From positions 51,510-92,950 of the forward strand of contig NZ_JAKEDU010000008.1 in assembly GCF_021462405.1 (NCBI RefSeq): a DNA stretch of 41,441 nt, in the 5' to 3' direction. A model generated the notes under the pieces. It did not search any database. It had not been told where the DNA came from and was given only the letters and a program-made list of their open reading frames with translations. Of the stretch, positions 25,219 to 32,767 are shown in pieces. Every line of letters starts with the position of its first letter. Position 1 is the first letter of the stretch. Source of the stretch: Thermus tengchongensis. GTDB taxonomy: Bacteria > Deinococcota > Deinococci > Deinococcales > Thermaceae. The translations under genes and the position numbers were made by a program.

Positions 25219-25246
25219 CCCCACCTTGGCGCAAGCCAAGGTGGGG
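25219..25246. repeat. Perfect 12-bp hairpin with GCAA tetraloop, copy 2 of carA-side doublet
   Basis: CCCCACCTTGGC and GCCAAGGTGGGG pair perfectly around GCAA. It lies between the convergent carA and fhs stops (fhs stops at 25252). No T tract follows on either strand. It may stabilise or end both transcripts; its architecture is identical to the hairpin at 20709-20736. Confidence 0.75.
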
Positions 25247-25251
25247 TGGCC

Positions 25252-26883
25252 TCAGTAGTCCATCCCCCGGATGTTCCCCTCCTCGTCCACGTCGATGGAG
25301 AGGGCCTGGGGCACCTTGGGGAGGCCGGGCAGGGTTTCGATCCCGCCCATGTAGACCACCACGAACCCCGCCCCGAGGCGGCACTTGAGGTCCGTGACCC
25401 GGACCCTAAAGCCCTGGGGCCTTCCCCGGAGCTTGGGGTTGTCGGAGAGGGAGGTGGCCGCCTTGGCCATGACCACCGGCAGGGCCCCGCACCCTTCCTT
25501 TTGGGCGGCCTTGAGGGCCTTCTTGGCCTCCTCGCTCCACTCCACCCCCTCCGCCCCGTAGATGCGGGTGGCGATGGTTTCCACCTTGGCCTCGAGGGGC
25601 ATCTCCAGGGGGTAAAGGGGGCGGTAGGCGTGGGGAAGCTCCAGGGCGTGGAGCACCTGTTCCGCCAATTCCAGGCCCCCTTCCCCGCCCCTGGCGTAGA
25701 CCTCGCTCACGGCAAAGGGGAGGCCCCGCTCCTCGGCGAAGGCCCGCACCAAAGCCATCTCCTCGGGGGCGTCCGTGGGGAAGCGGTTGAGGGCGATCAC
25801 CGGCTTGAAGCCGAAAAGCTCCACGTTCTCCACGTGCTTTTCCAGGTTGGCCAGGCCCCGCTTCAGGGCCTCGAGGTCCGGCATCTCGTAGGCGTCCTGC
25901 CCCCCGTGGTAGCGGAGGGCCCGCACCGTGGCCACCAGCACCACCGCCTCCGGCACCAGGCCCCCTGTGCGGGCCACCACGTTCATGAACTTCTCCAGGC
26001 CGAGATCCGTGGCGAACCCCGCCTCCTGCACCACGTAGTCCGCGAGGCCTAAGGCGAAGAGGCTTGCCCTCAGGGAGTTGGTGCCGTGGGCGATGTTGCC
26101 AAAGGGCCCCATGTGGACGAAGGCGGGGTTGCCCTCGGCGGTCTGGACCAGGTTGGGGAGGAAGGCCTGCCTGAGGAGGGCGGCCATGGCACCCACCGCC
26201 CCCAGGTCCTCGGCGTAGATGGGCTTGCCCTCGTAGGTGAAGCCCACGCGGATCTTGCCTAGGCGGCGCTTCAGGTCCTTGAAGTCCCGGGCCAGGCTCA
26301 TGAGGGCCATGACCTCGCTGGCCACGGTGAGCTCAAAACCCCCCTCCCGCGGCACCCCGTGGGCCTTCCCCCCCAGGCCCAGGACGATGTGCCTTAGGGC
26401 CCGGTCGTTCATGTCGATGGCCCGCTTGAGCTCGATGCGCCGGGGGTCGATCCCCAAGGCGTTCCCCTGGTGGAGGTGGTTGTCCAAAAGGGCGTTCAGG
26501 AGGTTCACCGCGCTGGTCACCGCGTGGAAGTCCCCGGTGAAGTGCAGGTTGATCTCGTGCCGGGGCTCCACCCGCGCCCTGCCGCCCCCCGTGGCCCCGC
26601 CCTTCACCCCGAAGACCGGGCCCAAGGAGGGTTCCCTTAGGGCCAAGGCCGCCTTCTTCCCCAGCCGCCAGAGGGCGTCCACTAGCCCGATGGCGGTGGT
26701 GGTTTTGCCCTCCCCCGCCGGGGTGGGGGTGATGGCGGTAACCAGGATCAGCTTCCCTTTGGCCTTAGGGGGCTCCCCCAGCACCTTGGCCATGTGGGGG
26801 CCGTAGGGGTAGAGCCGGTCCTTGCCCAATCCCAGCTTGGCCGCCACTTCCTCGATGGGTAGAAGCGCTTCCTTGACGATCAC
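25252..26883 (-). CDS. fhs: Formate-tetrahydrofolate ligase
   Basis: 543 residues, the usual family length. It makes 10-formyl-THF from formate, THF and ATP for one-carbon metabolism. Visible blocks are the P-loop TPAGEGKTTTAIGLVDAL (near residues 53-70), REPSLGPVFGVKGGATGGG, the folate-region HEINLHFTGDFHAVTSA NLL pattern in part, AEGNPAFVHMGPFGNIAHG, ADYVVQEAGFATDLG, and the C-terminal GFRVRVTDLKCRLGAGFVVV. The start is GTG 26883; TAAGCT lies six bases before it, so leaderless expression is possible, but AGGAGGGG about 12 bases upstream could also serve. A 16-bp perfect palindrome sits directly in front of the GTG. The stop faces carA across a hairpin. Confidence 0.97.
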   Translation of the reverse strand: MIVKEALLPIEEVAAKLGLGKDRLYPYGPHMAKVLGEPPKAKGKLILVTAITPTPAGEGKTTTAIGLVDALWRLGKKAALALREPSLGPVFGVKGGATGGGRARVEPRHEINLHFTGDFHAVTSAVNLLNALLDNHLHQGNALGIDPRRIELKRAIDMNDRALRHIVLGLGGKAHGVPREGGFELTVASEVMALMSLARDFKDLKRRLGKIRVGFTYEGKPIYAEDLGAVGAMAALLRQAFLPNLVQTAEGNPAFVHMGPFGNIAHGTNSLRASLFALGLADYVVQEAGFATDLGLEKFMNVVARTGGLVPEAVVLVATVRALRYHGGQDAYEMPDLEALKRGLANLEKHVENVELFGFKPVIALNRFPTDAPEEMALVRAFAEERGLPFAVSEVYARGGEGGLELAEQVLHALELPHAYRPLYPLEMPLEAKVETIATRIYGAEGVEWSEEAKKALKAAQKEGCGALPVVMAKAATSLSDNPKLRGRPQGFRVRVTDLKCRLGAGFVVVYMGGIETLPGLPKVPQALSIDVDEEGNIRGMDY

Positions 26884-26899
26884 GGGGTAAGCTTACCCC
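26884..26899. promoter_or_regulatory. 16-bp perfect palindrome in front of fhs
   Basis: GGGGTAAGCTTACCCC abuts the fhs GTG, contains its candidate -10 (TAAGCT, minus 26895-26890) and also the TAA stop of the upstream ATPase gene. It could be an operator. In a read-through transcript it would pair the G-rich ribosome site with the start-proximal CCCC. Confidence 0.5.
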
Positions 26900-28092
26900 T
26901 CCTTCCCAGGGAAAGAAGTCCCGTCCTGGGGGCCCAGGTGCCAAAGCCTTTGCATCAGCTGGGGCAGGGGGATGGCCTGGACCTCAGGGGTAACGGGGTA
27001 GGTTTCCTCCCCCGGATAGACCACGAAAGCCGCTTGGGGCTTAAGATCCGCCAGGGCTTGATGGAAGCCCCGGGAGGGTTTGGGTTCCAGGCTGCGTTTT
27101 ACCTCCACAGCCCAAAGGTTCCCTGAGGGAAAGACCAACAAAAGGTCGATCTCCGCTCCCGCATGGGTGCGGTAGAAGAACCCTAGCGCGCCCTCGGGGG
27201 CCACCCGGAGCAGGTTTTCCACCACAAACCCCTCCCAGCTGGCGCCTACCACGGGATGCCCTAGAAGGGTTTCCCAGTTGCCGATACCGAGGAGGGCGTG
27301 GACTAGGCCGCTATCCCGCAGGTAGAGCTTGGGGCTTTTCACCAGGCGCTTGCCCACGTTGGCCCCGTAAGGGAGAAGCCGCCTTAGGAGGTAAAGGTCT
27401 ACCAGATAGTCCAAATAGCGGCTTACGGTTCTGCCGTCCAGCCCAAGGCTCCCCGCCAGGCGGGATAGGTTGAGGGTTTCCCCCTGGAGATGGGCCAGCA
27501 TGGTGAGAAGACGGCGCAGAGTTTCCGCGGGCAGCCTTCCCCCTAAGGCGGGGATTTCCCTTTCCAAATAGGTGCGGAGAAAGTCTTGGCGCCAGCGAAG
27601 GCTTTCTCCGTCGTTGGGAGCCAGGAAGCTTTCGGGGAATCCTCCTCGGAGCCAAAGGCGCTCCAGCCCTTCTGTCACCTCCAGGGGGTCTAGGGGGGTA
27701 AGCTCCAGGTAACTGGCGCGTCCCGCCAAACTTTCCCCTGCCTGCCGGGATACCTCGGGGGATACGGACCCCAAAAGAAGGTAAAGGCCCGATTTCCTTC
27801 CCGCCCGCCTTGCCCGGTCCACCAAGCTTCGGAGCAGAGGGAAGAGCTCGGGCATCCGATGCGCCTCGTCCAGGATGACCAGGCGGTCCAGATAGCCTTC
27901 CAGGTAAAGCTCAGCCGCCGAAAGCTTGGCTCTATCCCTATCCGATTCCAGATCCAGGTAGTGAGCGTCAAGCTTTTTCCCTACCTCTAGGGCCAGGGTG
28001 GTTTTGCCCACTTGCCTGGCCCCGGTGAGCACCACTACCGGCACTTGGCGTAAACGCTCCTCCAGGAGAGGTTGGAGGCGACGGGTAATCAC
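26893..28092 (-). CDS. AAA ATPase with DUF4143-type C-terminal domain
   Basis: 399 residues from GTG 28092, chosen because family members begin MI-x-R-R-L and promoter elements fit it; an ATG-started extension to 28155 would read through the promoter palindrome. The AAA_14-like domain has Walker A GARQVGKTT (24-32), Walker B YLDRLVILDEAHRMPEL and sensor-like YLLLGSVSP. LTPLDPLEV and LRGGFPESFLA follow. A winged-helix segment (about 190-235, LSRLAGSLGLDGRTVSRYLDYLVDLYLLRRL) leads to the DUF4143 part with AEIDLLLVF and WAVEVKR, a D-x-x-x...E-x-K arrangement like PD-(D/E)XK nucleases. Function is unknown in general; such genes are mobile, often single and patchily distributed. GC looks lower than its neighbours, suggesting acquisition. 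Confidence 0.92.
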   Translation of the reverse strand: MITRRLQPLLEERLRQVPVVVLTGARQVGKTTLALEVGKKLDAHYLDLESDRDRAKLSAAELYLEGYLDRLVILDEAHRMPELFPLLRSLVDRARRAGRKSGLYLLLGSVSPEVSRQAGESLAGRASYLELTPLDPLEVTEGLERLWLRGGFPESFLAPNDGESLRWRQDFLRTYLEREIPALGGRLPAETLRRLLTMLAHLQGETLNLSRLAGSLGLDGRTVSRYLDYLVDLYLLRRLLPYGANVGKRLVKSPKLYLRDSGLVHALLGIGNWETLLGHPVVGASWEGFVVENLLRVAPEGALGFFYRTHAGAEIDLLLVFPSGNLWAVEVKRSLEPKPSRGFHQALADLKPQAAFVVYPGEETYPVTPEVQAIPLPQLMQRLWHLGPQDGTSFPGKEG

Positions 28093-28129
28093 GCTTGAAA
28101 ATCTAGCATCACGATGCCTGATTTTCAAG
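28093..28129 (-). promoter_or_regulatory. Promoter inside a 36-bp near-perfect palindrome, AAA ATPase gene
   Basis: The palindrome spans 28094-28129: outer arms CTTGAAAATC / GATTTTCAAG pair perfectly over 10 bp. Then come two unpaired positions per side, and inner arms GCATC / GATGC around two central bases. On the minus strand it contains TTGAAA-N17-TAGATT, with TGC before TAGATT (extended -10), seven bases before the GTG. RNA polymerase and a palindrome-binding protein would compete directly. Confidence 0.75.
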
Positions 28130-28130
28130 A

Positions 28131-29078
28131 TTAAAAATCGCCCGGCGAGGGGCAAAACCCGCGGTTACCCCCCGAAAGGAGAAGGGCCAGCGTCCCGGGA
28201 AGCCTATCCCCGTGCTCCAGCACCGCCGCCAGGGGCAGGGCCCCGGTGGGCTCCACCACCTGCTTGGTGCGGGTGAAGAGGAGGCGCTCGGCCTCCAGGA
28301 TGGCCTCCTCGCTCACGGTGAGGATGGCGTCCACCTTTTCCTGCAGGATGGGAAAGGTGTGCCGTCCCAAGGCCAGGGTCCGCACCCCGTCCGCCCGGGT
28401 CCTGGGAGCCTCGGGCAGGCGCACGATCTCCCCCCGTTCCAGGCTTCTTCTGGCGTCGTCCGCCCCTTCGGGCTCCACCCCCAGGACCAGGGTGGTGGGG
28501 GAGAAGGCCTTCACCGCGGTGGCCACCCCGGCGATGAGCCCGCCCCCGCCCACGGGGACCAAGACCGCCTCGGGGAAGACCCCAAGCCCCGCGGCCTGGG
28601 CCATGAGCTCCAGCCCCGCCGTCCCCTGCCCGGCCACCACCAGGGGGTCGTCGAAGGGGTGGAGGAAGGCGTAGCCGGTTTCCTCCTGGAGGGCCTTGGC
28701 CACCTCCTCCCGGTTTTCCACCCGTACCCCCCGGTCCACCACCTCGGCCCCGTAGGCCCGGGCGGCCTGCTTCTTGAAGGGGCTCGCGTCCTCGGGCATG
28801 ACGATGAGGGCCTTCACCCCCAGGACCTGGGCGGCGTAGGCCACCCCTTGGGCGTGGTTGCCGCTACTGACCGCTAAAAGCCCCTTGGGCCTTTCCAGGG
28901 TGAGGGCCTTGGCCAGCGCCCCCCGGGCCTTGAAGCTCCCGGTCTTTTGCAGGTGCTCGGCCTTGAGGAAAAGGCGTTTGCCCAAGAGGTTGTCCAGGAG
29001 CCTCGAGGTGAGGAGAGGGGTGCGGTGGATGTAGGGGCGGATGCGCCGGAGGGCGGCGTAGATGTCGGCCAGTTCCAT
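28131..29078 (-). CDS. Threonine/serine dehydratase (PLP fold type II, no ACT domain)
   Basis: 315 residues from ATG 29078; an upstream in-frame start at 29117 adds non-conserved residues. The PLP Lys lies in HLQKTGSFKARGA. The phosphate loop is in AVSSGNHAQGVAYAA, with GQGTAGLEL, the Gly-rich PVGGGGLIAGVATA and, near the end, LLLSGGN. It deaminates Thr to 2-oxobutyrate and/or Ser to pyruvate. The C-terminal regulatory domain of biosynthetic IlvA is absent, so the enzyme is of the catabolic TdcB or serine-racemase-like type. GALPLAAVLEHGDRLPG follows the family. The stop TTA overlaps AT-rich sequence next to the palindromic ATPase promoter. Substrate preference is uncertain. Confidence 0.93.
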   Translation of the reverse strand: MELADIYAALRRIRPYIHRTPLLTSRLLDNLLGKRLFLKAEHLQKTGSFKARGALAKALTLERPKGLLAVSSGNHAQGVAYAAQVLGVKALIVMPEDASPFKKQAARAYGAEVVDRGVRVENREEVAKALQEETGYAFLHPFDDPLVVAGQGTAGLELMAQAAGLGVFPEAVLVPVGGGGLIAGVATAVKAFSPTTLVLGVEPEGADDARRSLERGEIVRLPEAPRTRADGVRTLALGRHTFPILQEKVDAILTVSEEAILEAERLLFTRTKQVVEPTGALPLAAVLEHGDRLPGTLALLLSGGNRGFCPSPGDF

Positions 29079-29101
29079 GGCCCCATCTTGCCTCACCGCA
29101 C

Positions 29102-29134
29102 GGGGTGGACACCCCACCTTCCCCGCGCTAAAGT
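29102..29134 (+). promoter_or_regulatory. secG promoter with palindrome over the -35
   Basis: TGGACA (29106-29111) is followed by 17 bases and TAAAGT (29129-29134); the predicted start is about three bases before the ATG, so the message is nearly leaderless. GGGGTG-GA-CACCCC (29102-29115) is a perfect palindrome over the -35. Confidence 0.6.
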
Positions 29135-29143
29135 GGTAGGGGT

Positions 29144-29371
29144 ATGGACTTCCTGTACACCTTGGTCATCCTTCTTTACCTCGGCGTGGCGGGGCTTTTG
29201 GTCTACCTGGTGCTGGTGCAGGAGCCCAAGCAGGGGGCGGGAGACCTCATGGGGGCTTCCGCGGACCTCTTTTCCGCCCGCGGCATCACGGGCGGCCTCT
29301 ACCGCCTGACCATCCTCCTGGGGGTCATCTTCGTGGCCCTGGCCCTTTTGATCGGCCTCTGGCCCCGTTGA
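29144..29371 (+). CDS. secG: Preprotein translocase subunit SecG
   Basis: 75 residues, the expected small size. Two membrane helices (about 3-25 and 51-72) are connected by a Gly/Ser-rich cytoplasmic loop containing the family mark VQEPKQGAGDLMGASADLFSAR's first part, corresponding to the usual Q-x-x-K-G-x-G-l-x-x-a-f-G-g-g motif. SecG joins SecYE in the inner membrane. The final codons CCG TTG A form part of the -35 of the following tRNA gene, so secG and the tRNA are packed end to end. The assignment is firm despite the short length. Confidence 0.95.
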   Translation: MDFLYTLVILLYLGVAGLLVYLVLVQEPKQGAGDLMGASADLFSARGITGGLYRLTILLGVIFVALALLIGLWPR

Positions 29372-29396
29372 CAAAAGCCTTCCCCCTCGGTACCAT
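29368..29396 (+). promoter_or_regulatory. tRNA-Ala promoter overlapping the secG stop
   Basis: TTGACA (29368-29373) overlaps the secG stop codon TGA. Seventeen bases later comes TACCAT (29391-29396). The tRNA begins at 29408, 12 bases after the -10. Confidence 0.8.
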
Positions 29397-29407
29397 AGGC
29401 GTTGCCT

Positions 29408-29483
29408 GGGGCCGTGGCGCAGTTGGGAGCGCGCCTCAATGGCATTGAGGAGGTCAGGGGTTCGAATCCCCTCGGCTCCACCA
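29408..29483 (+). tRNA. tRNA-Ala, anticodon GGC, CCA encoded
   Basis: 76 nt. Acceptor strands GGGGCCG and CGGCTCC pair with a single G-U at 3:70, the alanine identity element. The anticodon stem CCTCA/TGAGG encloses ATGGCAT with anticodon GGC. The T arm AGGGG-TTCGAAT-CCCCT is standard, and the discriminator A is followed by CCA. A hairpin terminator follows five bases later. Confidence 0.97.
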
Positions 29484-29487
29484 GAAG

Positions 29488-29519
29488 CCCCCTGGGGAAA
29501 CCCAGGGGGTCAGGCTTTT
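29488..29519 (+). terminator. Rho-independent terminator after tRNA-Ala
   Basis: CCCCCTGGG / CCCAGGGGG form a 9-bp stem with GAAA loop (29488-29509), followed after six bases by TTTT. It also lies at the end of the convergent lptF-like gene (stop at 29518). Confidence 0.8.
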
Positions 29520-30624
29520 ATCGGAGGGCCCTCACTCCTAGGAGGAGGAAAAGGAGGTTCGCCCCCCAGGCCCCCACCTCCGGGGGCAAAGCCCCAATCC
29601 CCGCCAGGGAGCGGCCCAGGAAGAAGGCCCCGTAGTAGGCCAGGGCCAGGACCACGCTGAGGCCCAGGGCCAGCCCCGTGCTCCGGCCGTACCTGAGGGC
29701 CATGGCCGCCGCCAGGAGGACCAGGACCAGGTTGGCCAGGGGCAGGGCCAGCTTGGAGTGGAACTCCAGCCGGGCCCGCCACTTCTCCAGGGGGGCCAGG
29801 AAGGGGTCGCGGATCTTGGCCCAAGCCTGGGAAAGGCTGTCCTGGCCGAAGCTGAAGGTGTCGGCGTAGTCGGCGATGGCCCGGGCCCGGGAGAGGTCCG
29901 ACTCCACCTCCAGCACCTTTCCCTGGCTTACCACCCGGAACACCTTCCGGGTCTGGGCCAAAAGGTCCTGGGCGGTTTCCAGCCCCGGCACCTCCTGGAA
30001 GTCCACCCGGTAGAGGCGGTAGCCCTTCAGGGTGATCACCTTGTCCTCCCAGCTCCCCCTTTCAGCGAAGAGAAAGGTACCCTCCTCCCCCCGGAAGGAG
30101 GCGATGCGCACCCCCACCATCTCCTTGCGCTCCATGTCGAAGTCCTCAAAGTAGAGGCTTCGGCCCTGGCCGATGGGGATCTGCAGGCCCTTCAGGCGGA
30201 AAAGGCCCGCCCCTTGGGTGTGGATCTCGTCCCACCAGGCGGTGCGCACCCTTTCGTTGTAGTGGGGGACGAGCTTTTCCTGGAGGTAAAGGGCTAGGCC
30301 GCTTAGGAGGAGCCCCACCCAAAGGAGGGGTAGCGCCGCCCGCCAGAGGGGTATTCCCCCGGAGAGGAGGGCAAACTGGGCCCCTTCCGCGGAAAGCCTT
30401 CCGAAGACCAAAACCGTGGTGGTGACCAAGGCGATGGGGAAGACCTGGACCAGAACCCCCGGCACGTGGTAGGAGAGCCAGCGGGCCACCTTGGGGAGGG
30501 GTACCCCTTCCAGCCAGCGGGCCCCCGCGTAGAAGAAGCCGAAGAGATAGACGGCAGTGAGGAAGAGGAGGGCCAGGAGGAGGACGGGGAGGCTTTCCTT
30601 GAGGATGTGGCGGTAGAGGGTCAT
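29518..30624 (-). CDS. lptF: LptF/LptG family permease (YjgP/YjgQ)
   Basis: 368 residues. Six membrane helices in the family layout: three N-terminal (about 8-28, 50-75, 95-118) and three C-terminal (about 285-365) flank a periplasmic beta-jellyroll region of about 150 residues. The first helix region reads LYRHILKESLPVLLLALLFL, a typical family start. WLSYHVPGVLVQVFPIALVTTTVLVFGRLSAEGAQFALLSGG matches in part the conserved coupling-helix area. In Gram-negatives LptF and LptG move LPS out of the inner membrane with LptB. The ATG overlaps the upstream LptC-like gene (ATGA). Whether it is LptF or LptG cannot be decided; the symbol is provisional. Confidence 0.9.
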   Translation of the reverse strand: MTLYRHILKESLPVLLLALLFLTAVYLFGFFYAGARWLEGVPLPKVARWLSYHVPGVLVQVFPIALVTTTVLVFGRLSAEGAQFALLSGGIPLWRAALPLLWVGLLLSGLALYLQEKLVPHYNERVRTAWWDEIHTQGAGLFRLKGLQIPIGQGRSLYFEDFDMERKEMVGVRIASFRGEEGTFLFAERGSWEDKVITLKGYRLYRVDFQEVPGLETAQDLLAQTRKVFRVVSQGKVLEVESDLSRARAIADYADTFSFGQDSLSQAWAKIRDPFLAPLEKWRARLEFHSKLALPLANLVLVLLAAAMALRYGRSTGLALGLSVVLALAYYGAFFLGRSLAGIGALPPEVGAWGANLLFLLLGVRALR

Positions 30625-31256
30625 GGGAGGCGGCTGGCGTACTGGGCCAAGGGGGTGGTGCTGGGAGGCACCTTGGTGCTGGCCTGGACCTTACCGCCTT
30701 GGAAGCGCAGGTAAAGGCGGGCGCTTGGCCCCTGGCCCCTGAGGGTGGCCTTTCCTTCCTGGTAAGTGAAGCTTCCCAAGGCCAGGGCCTCCCGGTCCTT
30801 CAGGTTCACCACCAGGGTTTCCGCCTGAAGCCTGGGGCTATCCGCCTGCACCCTGCCCTTCAGGACCACGATCTCCTCGGCGAAGAGGGCCAGGGCCCTT
30901 TCCGCCTTCAGGCCCTTGAAGTCGGGGTTGCTGAAGGTGAGGCCGGTGAAGCGGGCCTCCTGCTTGGGGATGTCGTGGTCCAGGGTCTGGGCCAGGAAGG
31001 TTTCCCGCTGGGAGAGGAGCTCCACCCCCCGGGCCCGCACGAAGCTACCCTCCTTGTACTCGATGTAGCTCCCCTTAAGGCGCAGGCCGTTTTCGTTGTC
31101 GGTGAGGATGCCCCCTTGGGGCAGGGTGGTGATGCCGGTGTCCAGGTTGACCCGCTGGGGGCCAAAGGGCTCCACGCTGAAGGCGGCGAAGCGGGCCCCC
31201 AGGGCCAGGGCCAGGATCAGGGGGGCCACGGGCAAGAGGCGGCCAAGCCGGTTCAT
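30621..31256 (-). CDS. LptC/LptA-like periplasmic protein with N-terminal anchor
   Basis: 211 residues from ATG 31256, seven bases after a TAAAGT box. One hydrophobic segment (about 5-25) serves as signal anchor. The rest is beta-strand rich with the OstA/LptC-like rhythm: GILTDNENGLRLKGSYIEYKEGS in part, RFTGLTFSNPDFKGLKAERALAL, VVLKGRVQADSPRLQAETLVVNL and GKATLRGQGPSARLYLRF. Position directly before, and overlapping, the LptF/G permease fits the usual lptC/lptA-permease arrangement. Sequence evidence alone is moderate; fold and context together make the assignment likely. Confidence 0.75.
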   Translation of the reverse strand: MNRLGRLLPVAPLILALALGARFAAFSVEPFGPQRVNLDTGITTLPQGGILTDNENGLRLKGSYIEYKEGSFVRARGVELLSQRETFLAQTLDHDIPKQEARFTGLTFSNPDFKGLKAERALALFAEEIVVLKGRVQADSPRLQAETLVVNLKDREALALGSFTYQEGKATLRGQGPSARLYLRFQGGKVQASTKVPPSTTPLAQYASRLP

Positions 31257-31321
31257 GCCAAGCACTTTACCCTAGGGTTCTGAGGAGCGCCTTAGGGCTC
31301 CCTTGGCGTATATTGTCCCCC
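31257..31321. promoter_or_regulatory. Divergent leaderless promoters, lptC-like gene / O-antigen-ligase-like gene
   Basis: Minus strand TAAAGT (31269-31264) is seven bases before the lptC-like ATG. Plus strand TATATT (31309-31314) is seven bases before the GTG at 31322. Neither has a recognisable -35. Confidence 0.5.
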
Positions 31322-32767
31322 GTGCGCTTCCTGCCCTTGGCCCTGGCTTTAGCCCCTCTCGTTCCTCCCCTGGCCCTCCTGGCCCCCTTGTTCCTGGGCT
31401 ACTTGCGGCGGCTTGCCCCTTGGGCGCTGGGCCTTTTGGCCTTTTATGCCTTTTCCCTCCTCCTTCCTGCCCTGTTGGCCCCCGAGCCCCTGGCCTTCCC
31501 CCTGGCCCTGGGCCGGGTCCTTTATGTCCTGGGGCTGGTGGGGGCGGGGGTGGCCCTCTTTCGCCAGGCCCCGGAGCCCGCCCGGGCTCTCATGCCTTTG
31601 GGCTACGGGCTTTTCCTCCTCTACGGGAGCGCCCTTTTGGCCTCCTACCTGGTTTTTGGGGACAAGGTGGCCGAGATAAGGCTGATGCACCCCTTCCACA
31701 GCCCCGTGGGCCTGGGATTCTTGGGGGCCTTGGGGGTGCTCCTTGCGGTTTACGTCCGCTACCCCTGGCCCTTCCGCCTCCTCCTGGGCCTCTTGGGGGG
31801 GGTGGTCCTCCTCCTCACCGCCAGCCGCGGGGGGATGCTGGCCCTCCTTTTAGGGAGTGCGGGGGGGCTTCTTTTCCGGGGGCGGGGGCTTTGGGCTTTG
31901 GGGATGGCGGGGTTCCTCCTCTTCGCCGCCCTTTCCCTGGATACCCCCATCTCCCAGCGCTTCTTCCAGGCCCACCTCTCGGGACGGGAGGGGCTTTGGC
32001 TTCGGGCCTACGAGGTCTTCCAGGCTCACCCTTGGACGGGGGTGGGGCCTTATGTGCTGGGGGATTACCTGAAGGGGACGCTTTTGGGGGACTGCTTTCT
32101 CTTTCCCCTCCTCGAGGCCAAAGGCCTCGCCTGCCCGGACGGGCTCAGGCCCCTTGGGGGTCTTTGGACCTTCGCCCACAACCACCTCCTCCAGGCCCTG
32201 GGGGAAAGCGGGATCCTGGGGGCGGTGGGCCTCCTCCTCCTGGTGGGGGGGTTTTTGGCGGGGGCCTGGGGGGAGGGGCTCCTCTTCTCCCTCCTCCTGG
32301 CCTTTGCCGCCATGGGGATGACCGACAACCCCTTCAGCGTCCCCAGCCCTTTCCGGGGGGAGATCTTCTTCTTGGTGGGGGGGATGGCCCTGGCCCGGGG
32401 GGGGCGCCTTCCCGCCGCCTTGGGCTTCGCTGGGGCGGTGGCCCTCCTTTGGGCCCTGCCCTTCCTCTACCTGGCCACCCGGCCCCCCCTGCCCCCTCCT
32501 GCCCTCCTCTACGCCGCCATCCCGCCCGGGGAGGGGATGGGCTTCCTGCGCTTTTCGGGGGCCGAGGGGTACCGGGTGCAGGTGTGGCTCTGCGGGGAGA
32601 AAGCTTGTCAGCGCCTGGGGTGGGAGTGGCCGGGGGATCGGCGGGTGGCCTTCCCCTTCCCCCAGGACCTTCCCCCGGGGGAGTACCGGCTTCGGGTCCT
32701 CCTCTTCAGCCAGCACCGCCTGGCCCAGCGGCCTCTTTACCTTTGGGAAAAGGAGGTGGTGCGGTGA
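31322..32767 (+). CDS. O-antigen ligase / Wzy-like polymerase membrane protein
   Basis: 481 residues with about ten to twelve membrane helices. GTG 31322 is set by the TATATT box. The Wzy_C/WaaL signature is present: TASRGGMLALLLGS (the conserved SRG region), WLRAYEVFQAHPWTGVGP, and the catalytic-type periplasmic loop FAHNHLLQALGESGILGAVGLLLL with H286 and H288. After the last helix a beta-rich tail of roughly 95 residues (about 385-481, FSGAEGYRVQVWLCG, LPPGEYRLRVLLFSQ) is not part of the core family. It would join polysaccharide from a lipid carrier to an acceptor outside the inner membrane. The stop overlaps the next GTG (GTGA), coupling it to a small anchored protein. Ligase versus polymerase cannot be decided. 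Confidence 0.85.
   Translation: MRFLPLALALAPLVPPLALLAPLFLGYLRRLAPWALGLLAFYAFSLLLPALLAPEPLAFPLALGRVLYVLGLVGAGVALFRQAPEPARALMPLGYGLFLLYGSALLASYLVFGDKVAEIRLMHPFHSPVGLGFLGALGVLLAVYVRYPWPFRLLLGLLGGVVLLLTASRGGMLALLLGSAGGLLFRGRGLWALGMAGFLLFAALSLDTPISQRFFQAHLSGREGLWLRAYEVFQAHPWTGVGPYVLGDYLKGTLLGDCFLFPLLEAKGLACPDGLRPLGGLWTFAHNHLLQALGESGILGAVGLLLLVGGFLAGAWGEGLLFSLLLAFAAMGMTDNPFSVPSPFRGEIFFLVGGMALARGGRLPAALGFAGAVALLWALPFLYLATRPPLPPPALLYAAIPPGEGMGFLRFSGAEGYRVQVWLCGEKACQRLGWEWPGDRRVAFPFPQDLPPGEYRLRVLLFSQHRLAQRPLYLWEKEVVR

Noticed and set aside
28093..28155. N-terminal extension of the AAA ATPase to 28155
   Set aside because: It would translate through the promoter and palindrome; family N-termini match the GTG at 28092.
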